Positions 31,774-41,900 of a stretch of DNA of 64,000 nt are shown in pieces. The position numbers and the translations under genes are program-made. The DNA lies in the NCBI RefSeq assembly GCF_026341125.1, contig NZ_JAPEOR010000002.1:682001-746000 (forward strand), given 5' to 3'. The DNA comes from Streptomyces sp. NBC_01142 (GTDB lineage Bacteria; Actinomycetota; Actinomycetes; Streptomycetales; Streptomycetaceae). The notes under the pieces were generated by a model that did no database searches, had not been told where the DNA came from, and worked only from the letters and a program-made list of their open reading frames with translations. How positions within the stretch are numbered: the stretch's first letter is position 1; the number at the start of each line of letters is the position of its first letter.

Positions 31774-32126
31774 GACTTCTTCGGCCGCAGCACACAGAAC
31801 TCATTGCCCTCGGGGTCGGCGAGCACCACCCAGGTCGCCTCCGGCGCCTGCCCGACGTCGGCCCGCCGGGCCCCGAGCGCGATGATCCTCTCGACCTCGG
31901 CGGCCTGGTCGTCGGGGGTGAGGTCGATGTGCAGCCGGTTCTTGACACTCTTCCGCTCCCCTACGGGAACGAAGCACATTCCCGGCATGGCGAACTCGTC
32001 GGCGCCGATGACGATCTCGTCCTCGGCCTCGAAGAGCACCCTCCAGTCCAGGACCCGGGTCCAGAAGCGGGCGAGCGCCGGGAGATCGTGGGCGTCCACA
32101 ACGATGTGGTACAGCGAAACGGCCAT
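31761..32126 (-). CDS. VOC-family (glyoxalase/bleomycin-resistance fold) protein
   Basis: 121 residues, one vicinal-oxygen-chelate module pair: SLYHIVVDAHDLPALARFWTRVLDWRVLFE at the N-terminus and KNRLHIDLTPDDQAAEVERIIALGARRADVG with WVVLADPEGNEFCVLRP at the C-terminus. His and Glu positions of a metal site (H7, H71, E108-type) are present. Typical of the Streptomyces Glyoxalase_6 family; substrate unknown. The ATG at 32126 lies in the left arm of a perfect 20-bp inverted repeat, so the start region is predicted to fold strongly. Confidence 0.85.
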   Translation of the reverse strand: MAVSLYHIVVDAHDLPALARFWTRVLDWRVLFEAEDEIVIGADEFAMPGMCFVPVGERKSVKNRLHIDLTPDDQAAEVERIIALGARRADVGQAPEATWVVLADPEGNEFCVLRPKKSLIE

Positions 32127-32161
32127 GCCCGCCAGTGTGCCTGGCGGGCATGGCCGTTTCG
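32115..32161. repeat. Perfect 20-bp inverted repeat around the VOC start codon
   Basis: Arm CGAAACGGCCATGCCCGCCA (32115-32134) and its exact complement at 32142-32161 are separated by GTGTGCC. The left arm contains the VOC start codon and next codons; the right arm is a copy in inverse orientation. Degenerate GCGGAGTCCGGC-type direct repeats follow to about 32290. Confidence 0.85.
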
Positions 32162-32290
32162 TGGATCCCCGGCAAAAGATCTACCGAGACCCGCGGAGTC
32201 CGGCAACGATCTGCGGAGACCGCGGAGTCCGGCGGGGACCAGCAACCCGCGGGGACCAGGGTCCGGCGGGAACAGGGAAACCGGCGGGAA

Positions 32291-32629
32291 CTAGACGTTG
32301 AAGCCGAGCGCGCGCAGCTGCTCGCGTCCGTCGTCCGTGATCTTGTCCGGGCCCCACGGTGGCATCCAGACCCAGTTGATCTTCAGCTCACTGACGAGGC
32401 CCTCCGTCGCCGACTTCGCCTGGTCCTCGATGACGTCGGTCAGCGGGCAGGCCGCGGACGTCAGCGTCATGTCCAGCGTCGCGACATTGGAGTCGTCGAT
32501 GTGGACGCCGTAGATGAGGCCGAGGTTGACCACGTCGATTCCCAGCTCGGGGTCGACGACGTCGTACAGCGCCTCGCGGACCTCCTCCTCGGAGGCCGGC
32601 TTGGTCGTCACCATCTCGTTCTCACTCAT
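32291..32629 (-). CDS. sufT: SufT-like iron-sulfur assembly factor (DUF59/MIP18)
   Basis: 112 residues, MIP18/DUF59 domain: VREALYDVVDPELGIDVVNLGLIYGV (DPE motif), VATLDMTLTSAACPLTDVIEDQ with the conserved Cys, and a basic/Trp-rich C-terminus WVWMPPWGPDKITDDGREQLRALGF. SufT proteins help mature Fe-S targets. ATG overlaps the sufU stop (ATGA), placing it last in the suf operon. Confidence 0.92.
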   Translation of the reverse strand: MSENEMVTTKPASEEEVREALYDVVDPELGIDVVNLGLIYGVHIDDSNVATLDMTLTSAACPLTDVIEDQAKSATEGLVSELKINWVWMPPWGPDKITDDGREQLRALGFNV

Positions 32630-33081
32630 GCGGTCTTCCCTTCGGACAGCGCCTGGGCCGTCGCGTCCTTCCACGCCATCCAACTCAGCAGAGCACACTT
32701 CACGCGCGCCGGGTACTTCGAGACACCGGCGAACGCGACCGCGTCCTCCAACACCTCTTCCATCGCGTCGTCCGGCTCGATCTGGCCCTTGGACTGCATC
32801 AGTTCCAGGAAGGCGGCCTGGATCTTCTGCGCCTCGGCGAGCTCCTTGCCGACCAGCAGCTCGTTCAGCACGGACGCGCTGGCCTGGCTGATGGAGCAGC
32901 CCTGGCCCTCGTACGAAATGTCGGCGATCCGCGACCCGTCGTACTTCACACGGAGCGTGATCTCGTCGCCGCACGTCGGATTGACGTGGTGCACCTCGGC
33001 ATCCCCGTCGCGCAGACCGCGCCCGTGGGGGTGCTTGTAGTGGTCCAGGATGACGTCCTGGTACATCGAATCCAGCTTCAC
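32626..33081 (-). CDS. sufU: SufU iron-sulfur scaffold / sulfur-transfer protein
   Basis: 151 residues of the SufU branch of IscU-like proteins. Zn ligands Cys37 and Asp39 (NPTCGDE), Cys62 (EGQGCSIS) and Cys129 (VKCALLSW) are all present, as is the insertion between the second and third Cys that marks SufU. It accepts persulfide from SufS. Ten bases separate it from sufS; its stop overlaps sufT. Confidence 0.94.
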   Translation of the reverse strand: MKLDSMYQDVILDHYKHPHGRGLRDGDAEVHHVNPTCGDEITLRVKYDGSRIADISYEGQGCSISQASASVLNELLVGKELAEAQKIQAAFLELMQSKGQIEPDDAMEEVLEDAVAFAGVSKYPARVKCALLSWMAWKDATAQALSEGKTA

Positions 33082-33091
33082 GTCCCAGCCC

Positions 33092-34360
33092 CTAGCCGAA
33101 GAAGTTCCGTACGTGCTCCAGCCCGTCGATCAGAGCGTCGACCTCTGCCGGCGTGGAGTACAGATAGAACGACGCTCGCGTGGTCGCAGGAATTCCGTAC
33201 CGCAGGCAGACCGGCCGCGCGCAGTGGTGGCCGACCCGGACCGCGATGCCCTGCTCGTCGAGGACCTGACCCACGTCGTGCGGGTGGATGTCACCGAGCG
33301 TGAAGGAGATCGCGGCGCCGCGGTCCTCGGCCGTGGTCGGGCCGATGATCCGCAGGTCCGGGACCTCGAGCAGCCGCTTCACCGCGTACTCGGTGAGGAC
33401 GTGCTCATGCTGGGCGATCTTGTCCATGCCGATCGCGGAGAGGTAGTCCACGGCCGCACCGAGGCCGACGGCCTGGGCGATCGGGGGCGTACCGGCCTCG
33501 AACTTGTGCGGAGCCGGGGCGTACGTCGACGAGTGCATCGACACGGTCTCGATCATCTCGCCGCCGCCGAGGAACGGCGGGAGGTCCTCAAGGAGCTCCT
33601 GCCGGCCCCACAGCACGCCGATGCCGGTCGGGCCGCACATCTTGTGGCCGGTGAAGGCCACGAAGTCGGCCTGCAGCGCCTGCACGTCCATCACCATGTG
33701 CGGGGCGGCCTGCGAGGCGTCTATGAGCACCAGCGCGCCGACCTGCTGCGCGCGCCGGACGATCGCCTCGACGGGGTTGATGGTGCCCATGATGTTGGAG
33801 ACCAGCACAAAGGAGACGATCTTCGTCTTCTCGGTGATGACCTCTTCGATGTTGGACAGGTCGAGGCGGCCGTCGTCGGTGAGGCCGAACCACTTCAGCT
33901 TCGCGCCGGTGCGCTGCGAGAGCAGCTGCCACGGGACGATGTTGGAGTGGTGCTCCATCTCCGTGATGACGATCTCGGTTTCGCGGTCCACGCGGTAGGG
34001 CTCATCGGCCCAGCCGAGCATGTTGGCCACGAGGTTGAGCGACTCGGAGGCGTTCTTGGTGAAGATCACCTCGTCGCGGCTCGGCGCGTTGATGAAGGCG
34101 GCGACCTTGTCGCGGGCGCCCTCGTACAGCGCCGTGGCCTCCTCGGCGAGCACATGGACACCGCGGTGGACGTTGGCATTGTGCTGTTCGTAGTACTCGC
34201 TCAGCACATCGAGCACCTGGCGCGGCGTCTGGGACGTCGCCGCGTTGTCCAGGTACACGAGCTTCTTGCCGTCGTGGATCACGCGGTCCAGGATCGGGAA
34301 GTCCTTGCGGATCGCCTCGGTGTCGAGGAGGCCGGGGAGCCCCTGTCGGGCCACTGTCAC
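33092..34360 (-). CDS. sufS: SufS cysteine desulfurase
   Basis: 422 residues, PLP-dependent group II cysteine desulfurase that provides persulfide sulfur for Fe-S clusters. Lys240 in FTGHKMCGPTGIGVLWG binds PLP; catalytic Cys380 in RVGHHCARPVCLRYG; also YLDNAATSQTP and EMEHHSNIVPW (His). ATG overlaps the sufC stop. Partner SufU is encoded next. Confidence 0.95.
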   Translation of the reverse strand: MTVARQGLPGLLDTEAIRKDFPILDRVIHDGKKLVYLDNAATSQTPRQVLDVLSEYYEQHNANVHRGVHVLAEEATALYEGARDKVAAFINAPSRDEVIFTKNASESLNLVANMLGWADEPYRVDRETEIVITEMEHHSNIVPWQLLSQRTGAKLKWFGLTDDGRLDLSNIEEVITEKTKIVSFVLVSNIMGTINPVEAIVRRAQQVGALVLIDASQAAPHMVMDVQALQADFVAFTGHKMCGPTGIGVLWGRQELLEDLPPFLGGGEMIETVSMHSSTYAPAPHKFEAGTPPIAQAVGLGAAVDYLSAIGMDKIAQHEHVLTEYAVKRLLEVPDLRIIGPTTAEDRGAAISFTLGDIHPHDVGQVLDEQGIAVRVGHHCARPVCLRYGIPATTRASFYLYSTPAEVDALIDGLEHVRNFFG

Positions 34361-35121
34361 GCGGATACGCCACCCTTCGTGTATGCCTCGTAGCCCTCGG
34401 CCTCGAGCTTGTCGGCGAGCTCGGCGCCGCCGGACTCGGCGATCCGGCCGTTCGCGAAGACGTGAACGAAGTCGGGCTTGATGTAGCGCAGGATGCGCGT
34501 GTAGTGCGTGATCAGGAGGGTGCCGACCTCGCCGGTCTCCCGGACGCGGTTGACGCCGTCGGAGACCTGCCGCAGCGCGTCGACGTCCAGGCCGGAGTCG
34601 GTCTCGTCGAGGATCGCGATCTTCGGCTTGAGCAGCTCGAGCTGGAGGATCTCGTGGCGCTTCTTCTCACCGCCGGAGAAGCCCTCGTTGACGTTGCGCT
34701 CGGCGAAGGCCGGGTCCATCTGGAGCTGCTCCATGGCGGACTTGACCTCCTTCACCCAGGTACGCAGCTTGGGGGCTTCGCCGCGGATCGCGGTGGCGGA
34801 GGTGCGCAGGAAGTTGGAGACCGAGACGCCGGGGACCTCGACCGGGTACTGCATGGCCAGGAACATGCCGGCGCGGGCGCGCTCGTCGACGGACATCTCC
34901 AGGACGTCCTCGCCGTCCAGGGTCACGGTGCCACTGGTAATCGTGTACTTGGGGTGGCCCGCGATGGAGTACGCGAGGGTCGACTTGCCGGAGCCGTTGG
35001 GGCCCATGATGGCGTGGGTCTCGCCCTGCTTCACGGTCAGGTCGACGCCCTTGAGGATCTCCCGGGGGCCGTTCTCGGCCTCGACGGAGACGTGCAGGTC
35101 GCGGATTTCAAGCGTTGCCAT
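34357..35121 (-). CDS. sufC: SufC ABC-type ATPase
   Basis: 254 residues. Walker A GPNGSGKST, Q-loop AMQYPVEVPG, signature NEGFSGGEKKRHEI, Walker B KIAILDETDSGLD and switch His in LLITHYTRIL. Drives conformational change of the SufB-SufD scaffold in the cytoplasm. The stop overlaps the sufS ATG (ATGA); eight bases separate it from the Rieske gene. Confidence 0.96.
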   Translation of the reverse strand: MATLEIRDLHVSVEAENGPREILKGVDLTVKQGETHAIMGPNGSGKSTLAYSIAGHPKYTITSGTVTLDGEDVLEMSVDERARAGMFLAMQYPVEVPGVSVSNFLRTSATAIRGEAPKLRTWVKEVKSAMEQLQMDPAFAERNVNEGFSGGEKKRHEILQLELLKPKIAILDETDSGLDVDALRQVSDGVNRVRETGEVGTLLITHYTRILRYIKPDFVHVFANGRIAESGGAELADKLEAEGYEAYTKGGVSA

Positions 35122-35128
35122 GGGTGAC

Positions 35129-35446
35129 TCAGGACTCCTGGGTGACGGAGACGAGCACATCGTCCCCTTCGATCTGTACGGGGTATACGGGGACGGGGCG
35201 CGTCGCGGGAAGGCCGGACGGCTTGCCGGTGCGGAGGTCGAAGGTGGAACCATGAAGCCAGCACTCGATGGAGCAGTCCTCCACCTCGCCCTCCGACAGC
35301 GAGACATTCGCGTGCGAGCAGATGTCGTTGATCGCGAACACCTCACCCTCGGTACGCACGAGAGACACCGGCGTGCCGTCGAGTTCCACCCGCTTGGGGG
35401 TGTCCTCCTCGAGCTCGCTCAGCGCACAGGCTTTGACGAAGGCCAT
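35129..35446 (-). CDS. Rieske-type [2Fe-2S] ferredoxin in the suf operon
   Basis: 105 residues. Rieske ligands CSH in INDICSHANVSLSEG and C-x2-H in IECWLHGSTFDLRTGKPSGLPATRPVPVYPV. It has the form of soluble dioxygenase-type Rieske ferredoxins (NirD/BphF-like). Overlaps the sufD stop by one base (TGATG) and precedes sufC, so it is a fixed part of the actinobacterial suf operon. Probable electron donor or cluster carrier for assembly (inference). Confidence 0.92.
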   Translation of the reverse strand: MAFVKACALSELEEDTPKRVELDGTPVSLVRTEGEVFAINDICSHANVSLSEGEVEDCSIECWLHGSTFDLRTGKPSGLPATRPVPVYPVQIEGDDVLVSVTQES

Positions 35447-36627
35447 CAGACAGACGCCTCCAGCTCCGCGTCGATCTTGGCGAGCAGGCGCTCCTCGACG
35501 TCGGGAAGCCCGATCTGCTGGACCAGCTCGGCGAAGAAGCCGCGGACCACCAGACGGCGGGCCTCCTCGGCCGGGATGCCGCGGGACTGCAGATAGAAGA
35601 GCTGCTCGTCGTCGAAGCGACCGGTGGCCGAGGCGTGACCGGCACCGACGATCTCGCCGGTCTCGATCTCCAGGTTCGGTACGGAGTCGACGCGCGCGCC
35701 GTCCGTGAGGACGAGGTTGCGGTTCAGCTCGTACGTGTCCGTGCCCTCGGCCTTGGCCTCGATCAGGACGTCGCCGATCCACACCGCGTGCGCGTCCTGG
35801 CCCTGGAGGGCGCCCTTGTATGCGGCGTTGGACTTGCAGTGCGGAGCGTTGTGGTCGACCAGGAGGCGGTGCTCCTGGTGCTGGCCCGCGTCGGTGAAGT
35901 ACAGGCCGAGGAGCTCGGCCTCGCCGCCGGTGCCCGCGTAGGAGACCCGCGGGTGCAGGCGTACGAGATCGCCGCCGAAGGTGACCACGACCGACTTGAA
36001 GGTTGCGTCCCGGCCGACCAGCGCATTGTGCTGGGAGACATGAACGGCCCGGTCGTCCCAGTCCTGGACGGAGACGACGGTGAGCTTCGCGCCGTCGCCC
36101 AGCAGGTAGTCGACGTTGGAGGCGAGCACCGCGTCACCGGTGTGGTCGATGACCACGACGGCCTCGGCAAAGGCGCCGAGCTCGATGACCAGATGGGCGA
36201 AGGCGGTGCCGCCCTCGCCGTGCACGGCGATCCGGACCGGCTCGGTGAGCACCGTCTCCTTGGGGACGGTGACGACCGAGGCCTTCTCGAAGGAGGAGTA
36301 CGCCTGGGCGGCGACACGGTCCGCGGGGGTGCCGGCCCGGCCGAGCCGCGCGTCGTCACGGCCGACGGTCTCGACGACGACGCCCTCGGGGGCGTCGATC
36401 GCGACCTTGACGGCGCTGCCGGTCGCGACGGCGGTGCCGTCGTGCAGACCGGCCAGCCGCTCCAGCGGAGTGAAGCGCCACTCCTCCTCGCGGCCGTGCG
36501 GGACCGGGAAGTCCGCCACGTCGAAGGACGGGGGCGCACTCATACGGGTGGCGACGGTCGACTCGGCGGCCACCGCGATCGAACCGGCAGTGGTGGATCC
36601 CGCCGGAATGTTCTGAGCCTCAGCCAT
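35446..36627 (-). CDS. sufD: SufD scaffold subunit
   Basis: 393 residues. Beta-helix core with GDLVRLHPRVSYAGTGGEAELLGLYF, DHNAPHCKSNAAYKGALQGQDAHAVWIGDVLI and the C-terminal EIVGAGHASATGRFDDEQLFYLQSRGIPAEEARRLVVRGFF, conserved in SufB/SufD. Forms SufBC2D with SufB and SufC. Follows sufB by 64 bases. Confidence 0.95.
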   Translation of the reverse strand: MAEAQNIPAGSTTAGSIAVAAESTVATRMSAPPSFDVADFPVPHGREEEWRFTPLERLAGLHDGTAVATGSAVKVAIDAPEGVVVETVGRDDARLGRAGTPADRVAAQAYSSFEKASVVTVPKETVLTEPVRIAVHGEGGTAFAHLVIELGAFAEAVVVIDHTGDAVLASNVDYLLGDGAKLTVVSVQDWDDRAVHVSQHNALVGRDATFKSVVVTFGGDLVRLHPRVSYAGTGGEAELLGLYFTDAGQHQEHRLLVDHNAPHCKSNAAYKGALQGQDAHAVWIGDVLIEAKAEGTDTYELNRNLVLTDGARVDSVPNLEIETGEIVGAGHASATGRFDDEQLFYLQSRGIPAEEARRLVVRGFFAELVQQIGLPDVEERLLAKIDAELEASV

Positions 36628-36691
36628 GGCTGTCGTCTTGCTCTCTTCCTACGTCAGACAGAAAAACAGTCGCTGCTCGGGACGGCGGGCC

Positions 36692-38113
36692 TCAGCCCAC
36701 CGAGCCCTCCATCTGCAGCTCGATCAGCCGGTTGAGCTCCAGCGCGTACTCCATGGGCAGTTCCTTGGCGATCGGCTCGACGAAGCCGCGCACGATCATC
36801 GCCATCGCCTCGAACTCCGTCATACCGCGGCTCATCAGGTAGAAGAGCTGGTCGTCGGAGACCTTGGAGACGGTCGCCTCGTGGCCCATGGACACGTCGT
36901 CCTCACGGACGTCGACGTACGGGTAGGTGTCGGACCGCGAGATCGTGTCGACCAGCAGCGCGTCACAGAGCACATTGGACTTCGCGCCCGGCGCACCCTC
37001 ACCGATCTCGATCAGACCGCGGTAGGACGTACGGCCACCGCCTCGCGCCACCGACTTGGAGACGATGTTCGAGGAGGTGTTCGGTGCCATGTGGACCATC
37101 TTGGCGCCGGCGTCCTGGTGCTGGCCCTCGCCCGCGAAGGCGATGGACAGGGTCTCGCCCTTGGCGTGCTCGCCCATCAGGTAGACGGCCGGGTACTTCA
37201 TCGTCACCTTGGAGCCGATGTTGCCGTCGACCCACTCCATGGTCGCGCCCTCGTACGCCACGGCGCGCTTGGTGACCAGGTTGTAGACGTTGTTCGACCA
37301 GTTCTGGATCGTCGTGTAGCGGCAGCGGCCGCCCTTCTTGACGATGATCTCGACGACGGCGCTGTGCAGCGAGTCCGAGGAGTAGATCGGGGCGGTGCAG
37401 CCCTCGACGTAGTGGACGTAGGCGTCCTCGTCCACGATGATCAGCGTCCGCTCGAACTGGCCCATGTTCTCCGTGTTGATACGGAAGTAGGCCTGCAGCG
37501 GGATGTCGACGTGGACACCCTTGGGAACGTAGATGAACGATCCGCCGGACCATACGGCGGAGTTCAGCGACGCGAACTTGTTGTCGCCGACGGGGATGAC
37601 GGTGCCGAAGTACTCCTGGAAGAGCTCCGGGTGCTCCTTCAGCGCGGTGTCCGTGTCGAGGAAGATGACGCCCTGCTCCTCCAGGTCCTCACGGATCTGG
37701 TGGTAGACGACCTCCGACTCGTACTGCGCGGCGACACCGGCAACGAGACGCTGCTTCTCCGCCTCCGGGATGCCGAGCCTGTCGTACGTGTTCTTGATGT
37801 CCTCGGGCAGATCCTCCCAGGACTCCGCCTGCTTCTCGGTGGACCGCACGAAATACTTGATGTTGTCGAAGTCGATACCCGACAGGTCGGAGCCCCAGCT
37901 CGGCATCGGCTTCTTGCCGAACAGCCGCAGACCCTTGAGCCGCAGCTTCAGCATCCATTCCGGCTCGTTCTTCTTCGACGAGATGTCGCGGACGACATCC
38001 TCGGAGAGGCCGCGCTTTGCAGTGGCGCCGGCCGCGTCGGAGTCGGCCCAGCCGAATTCGTACGTACCCAGGCCCTCGAGTTCGGGGTGGGCAGTCTCCG
38101 TGGGGAGAGTCAT
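36692..38113 (-). CDS. sufB: SufB scaffold subunit
   Basis: 473 residues, the core Fe-S scaffold: [75 protein letters not shown], with the conserved cluster-linked Cys (SNVLCDALL) and Glu. No intein is inserted, unlike mycobacterial SufB. ATG at 38113 overlaps the sufR stop, so scaffold and repressor are translationally coupled. Confidence 0.96.
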   Translation of the reverse strand: MTLPTETAHPELEGLGTYEFGWADSDAAGATAKRGLSEDVVRDISSKKNEPEWMLKLRLKGLRLFGKKPMPSWGSDLSGIDFDNIKYFVRSTEKQAESWEDLPEDIKNTYDRLGIPEAEKQRLVAGVAAQYESEVVYHQIREDLEEQGVIFLDTDTALKEHPELFQEYFGTVIPVGDNKFASLNSAVWSGGSFIYVPKGVHVDIPLQAYFRINTENMGQFERTLIIVDEDAYVHYVEGCTAPIYSSDSLHSAVVEIIVKKGGRCRYTTIQNWSNNVYNLVTKRAVAYEGATMEWVDGNIGSKVTMKYPAVYLMGEHAKGETLSIAFAGEGQHQDAGAKMVHMAPNTSSNIVSKSVARGGGRTSYRGLIEIGEGAPGAKSNVLCDALLVDTISRSDTYPYVDVREDDVSMGHEATVSKVSDDQLFYLMSRGMTEFEAMAMIVRGFVEPIAKELPMEYALELNRLIELQMEGSVG

Positions 38114-38850
38114 GCGGGGTTCCTCCCGGCCGTGCTGGCAGATGCTGATGGTGTGGTGGTCTGTGGCGCGCTGTTCGGGATGAACGTTGTGCAGACGCCG
38201 TCGCCGTGGGCAATGGTGGCCAGACGCTGCACATGCGTTCCCAGAAGACGGGAGAAAACCTCTGTCTCCGCCTCGCACAGCTGGGGATACTGCTCGGCGA
38301 CATGGGCGACCGGGCAGTGATGCTGGCAGAGCTGCTCGCCAACCGGTGCGTTACGCGCCGTAGCAGCGTACCCGTCGGCACTCAGGGCCTTCGCAAGGGC
38401 TTCGGTGCGCTTTTCGGGGGCCGCGGCCTCGATCGCCGTGCGGTACGCCTCCGCCTGGGTCTCCATCCGGTCGCGGGCGAAGGCGGCGACGGCCGCCTCT
38501 CCCGCTGCTCCTTCACCCGCGGTCCGCTCGATCCAGCGGAGCGCGTCCACGGCCAGCGTGTCGTACGCCTGGTCGAAGGCATCCCGGCCGCAGTCGGTCA
38601 GGGCGAACACCTTGGCCGGCCGCCCGCGCGTGCGTGCGCCGTACACCCGCTGCTCACGGGCCTCTACGACGTTCTCGGCGACGAGCGTGTCGAGGTGGCG
38701 GCGGACAGCTGCCTGGGTCAGGCCGAGGCGGCCCGCGAGATCGGCGACGGTGGACGGGCCGTGATCCAGGACGGAGCGCGCGACCTTGTTGCGCGTCGAG
38801 CGCTCTCCGGTCGCGAGTTCCTCCTGCGGAGCCTCGCCAACGTTTTTCAC
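38110..38850 (-). CDS. sufR: SufR, [4Fe-4S]-sensing repressor of the suf operon
   Basis: 246 residues from GTG at 38850. Winged HTH ([35 protein letters not shown] with [12 protein letters not shown]) and a C-terminal cluster domain with Cys175, Cys179, Cys192 and Cys220 ([27 protein letters not shown]). Holo-SufR represses suf genes in Streptomyces. First gene of the operon; its stop overlaps the sufB start. I chose GTG 38850 because the family N-terminus fits and a promoter (TTGTCA, 18 bases, AACAAT) ends seven bases before it; an ATG at 38922 is an alternative but would lie upstream of that promoter. Confidence 0.88.
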   Translation of the reverse strand: MKNVGEAPQEELATGERSTRNKVARSVLDHGPSTVADLAGRLGLTQAAVRRHLDTLVAENVVEAREQRVYGARTRGRPAKVFALTDCGRDAFDQAYDTLAVDALRWIERTAGEGAAGEAAVAAFARDRMETQAEAYRTAIEAAAPEKRTEALAKALSADGYAATARNAPVGEQLCQHHCPVAHVAEQYPQLCEAETEVFSRLLGTHVQRLATIAHGDGVCTTFIPNSAPQTTTPSASASTAGRNPA

Positions 38851-38886
38851 AACGCCATTGTTGCGTAATTCCTCTGGCGCTGACAA
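38850..38886 (-). promoter_or_regulatory. sufR promoter with overlapping SufR operator
   Basis: On the minus strand TTGTCA (38886-38881) and AACAAT (38862-38857) are 18 bases apart; the predicted start is 38850, the first base of the sufR GTG, giving a leaderless mRNA. CAAC-GCCATT-GTTG (38850-38863, plus strand) overlaps the -10 box and start codon and matches the CAAC-N6-GTTG motif reported for Streptomyces SufR. Confidence 0.7.
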
Positions 38887-38939
38887 CCGCCGTCCAAGGC
38901 GTGAGCCGGTGCGCTTCATCACTAAGGGTTACCTAAGAA

Positions 38940-38973
38940 CAGAGCCCGTCCGGCTGTTGCCGGACGGGCTCTG
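38940..38973 (-). terminator. Strong hairpin after the subtilase gene
   Basis: CAGAGCCCGTCCGGC-TGTT-GCCGGACGGGCTCTG, a perfect 15-bp stem with tetraloop, 20 bases past the end of the subtilase gene and upstream of sufR. Insulates the suf operon from the protease transcript. Confidence 0.85.
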
Positions 38974-38993
38974 ACCAGGGAATTACCAGGAAA

Positions 38994-41900
38994 TCAGCCC
39001 ACCAGATCCGGCCGTTCGGTGACCCTGATCGAATTCACCAGGGTCTTGCCGGAATTCGCCACGAACCGCAGGTTGAGCTGCCCGTCGGTGACCTGGACGG
39101 TGAAGGCCCGGTCTTGGGCCGTTCGGATGCCCGCCTCCAGCGCCAGGTCGAGATTGGGCACGAACTGTGTCCCCTCGGCCATCACGTCGAAGACCCGCTC
39201 GGACGGATCCTTGGAGCTGAGTTCCGCGAAGCCCAGCTCCACGCGGTAGGTGCCGGCCGGCAGGCCGTCGAAGCGGTACTCGTACATGCCCTGGCGGGCG
39301 GTCCTGTAGAGCGTCGGGTCGGCCGCGCCCGTGATCGTCCGTGTGGTGGAGAGATCGGTGGCGCTGCCCAGATATCCGTACGAGCCCGCGGCGTGTCTGC
39401 GGTCCGGGCCCCAGGTGTCGCCGAGTGCGTCCACCGAGGATTTCGTCGTCCCGGAGTCGATCGCCGTCCGGTACGCGGGCACGACCACGGTCACCGGAAT
39501 GTCGATCACCGGCTTGCGGCCGCTCTCGGACTTCACCTGCAGGGTCCCGCTGAGCACCGTGCCCGGGGCGGCCCCGGCGGTGTCCAGGCTCAGCGCGACC
39601 TTCTGCTGCGCACCGGCCGCCAGCTGTCCGGCGCCGGGCGCCGTCTTGATCCAGCTCTTGCCGTCCTTCTCGGTGACCGTGAAGGGGGTGGCGGAGCCGG
39701 TGTTGGCGAGGGTGAGCGTGCGGGTGCGCTGCTGCGTGGCCGGTACGACGACGGTCAGCGCAGCGCTGTCGGCGGCGACCCGGCCGGTCCTGAGCGCGGC
39801 GTCGGACACCACGATCTCGCCCGGTTTCGGGGTCTGCCGCGCGCTCGCCCCGCTGTAGGCGGGGGCGGAGACGGCGAGGTCGTACACGGCGTCGGCCGGC
39901 ACCTGGAGGAGATAGCCGCCGTCGGCGCCGGCGGTGTCGCTGCCCGCGGCCGTACCGCCGCTGGAGACCGCGAGGGCCGCACCGGAGACCGGCTTGCCGT
40001 CGTTGGCGTCCGTGGCCGTGCCGGCCAGGACCGCGCTCCTGGTCGTACGGAAGCCGATGCTCAGCCCGTCGCGGACGGTGCCCTCGTTGAAGGAGTAGAG
40101 CAGGGCGTCGGTGCCGGTGGCGTTCTCGGCGCCGATGGTCGCGCCGGAGCCGTTCTCGAAGCCGGTCCCCGAGATGTCCTGGTAGTGGAAGGACGCGGAG
40201 CCGTCCTCGCCGAGGACCGCCGCGAAGGTGACCCGCTCGCCGGTGGTTGCCGCGATCAGCGCGTTGCGCCATTCGACGACGATCTTCCGGTGCGGGGCGG
40301 TGCCGGTCGCGGACCAGTACACACCCGCGTCGGCGTCGACCGTGAGGTTGTCCCAGAACGGGTAGAGGGAGCCGTTCGGGGTGAAAGTGGTGGGCAGGGT
40401 GCTGTTGGTGCTGGAGGTGGAGGCGGTCCCGAAGGAGAGCACCCCGTCGATCGACGCGGTGGCCGCCCGGTAGGTACGGCCGTAGAACGCCACCGGGAAC
40501 GGCAGGTCGAAGGAGGCCGTGCCGAAGGTGGTGCTGGTGTACGCCAGCTTGGTGGCCCCGGCCGGGAGCTCCGCGTCGACGAGCGAGCAGGCCGTGCCGA
40601 AGGTGTCGGTGCGGTCGGGGAGGCGGATGTCCTTGGTGGTGCTGCCGGTGACCTCGAGGCGGACGCTGGTCGCCGAGGCGCAGCGGTGGGCGGGCGTGAC
40701 GGCGAGGTCGTACGTGCCGACGGGGAGCCGCAGCGTGTAGCTGCCGTCGGTGCCGGACGTGCCGCTGACCGGGGTGCCCTGGGCGGTGACGACGGCGCTC
40801 GCCTCGGCTCCGGCGTGGCTGGTGACCTTGCCGCTGACGTCGGCGGATGCGGCCTCGGCCAGTGCGAAGTCCTTCACCGCGCTGCCGTTCTCGACGACGG
40901 TGACGGCGCCCTGAGCGGTGACGTAGCCGAACTTGGCGACACTGACCGTGTAGTCGCCGACCATCAGCTTGGGCAGCGCGTAGCCGCCGTCGGCGCCGGT
41001 GGTGACGGTCGTCTTCATCGGACCCTCGAAGCGCAGGGTGGCGTCGGCGAGCGGTCCCGCGGTGGTGGTGACCTTGCCGCTGACCGCGCCGAGCGCGCCG
41101 CGTGGGGAGGCGGTGACGGCGGCGTACGCGTCGAGGCGGCCCTCGCCGAAGACGTTGTTGTCGGCCGCGGTGCCGCCGCAGGTGGTGCTGTCGACGTCGA
41201 CGGCGGTGGAGTCCAGGAGCTTTTCGGTCTCGGTGACATTGCCGCGGATCGCGGGCGCGGCCGACCACATCAGCGCCACGGTGGCCGCGGTGTGGGGTGA
41301 GGCCATGGAGGTACCGGAGATCGCGTGGTAGCCGCCGCCCGCCCACGAGGAGCGGACGTTGACGCCGGGGCCGGCGAGATTGGGCTTGATGCCGCCGCTC
41401 TCGCCGGTGCCGCGCGAGGAGAAGGACGCGATGGCGTTGTTGATGTCGAAGGCGCCGGTGGAGTACGAGTTGGTGTACGCGCCCGGGGATCCCGAGGTGT
41501 TGCAGCTCGGGCCGCTGTTGCCGTTGGAGAAGGCGGGGAAGATGCCCGCGTCCCGCCACGACTGCACGGTGGCCTTGTACCAGGTGTCGATGACGCCGCT
41601 GCCCCAGGAGTTGTTCACCACGTCGGGTGCGAGGTCGGGGCGCGGGTTGGCGCCGGAGGCGTCGGTGGGGGCGACGACCCACTGGCCGGAGCGGAGCAGC
41701 GAGTCACGGCTGCAGGAGCTGGTCTCGCAGCCCTTGGCGGCGATCCACCTGGCGTCGGGCGCGACGCCGACCTGATTGCCCGCGCCGTCGTCGCCGACCA
41801 TGGTGCCCATGGTGTGGGTGCCGTGGCCGTTGTTGTCGCAGGGGGCGGTGCCGGTGCAGACCTTGGCCGGGTCGAACCAGTTGTAGGCGTGGTCGTAGCT

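Noticed and set aside
32163..32290. Short genes in the GCGGAGTCCGGC repeat tract
   Set aside because: Frames are short, lack ribosome-binding sites and are composed of the degenerate repeat.
38983..41682. 900-codon frame within the subtilase gene
   Set aside because: Alternative frame of the same strand; Arg/Gly/His-rich with no motif, while the subtilase frame has a full catalytic triad.
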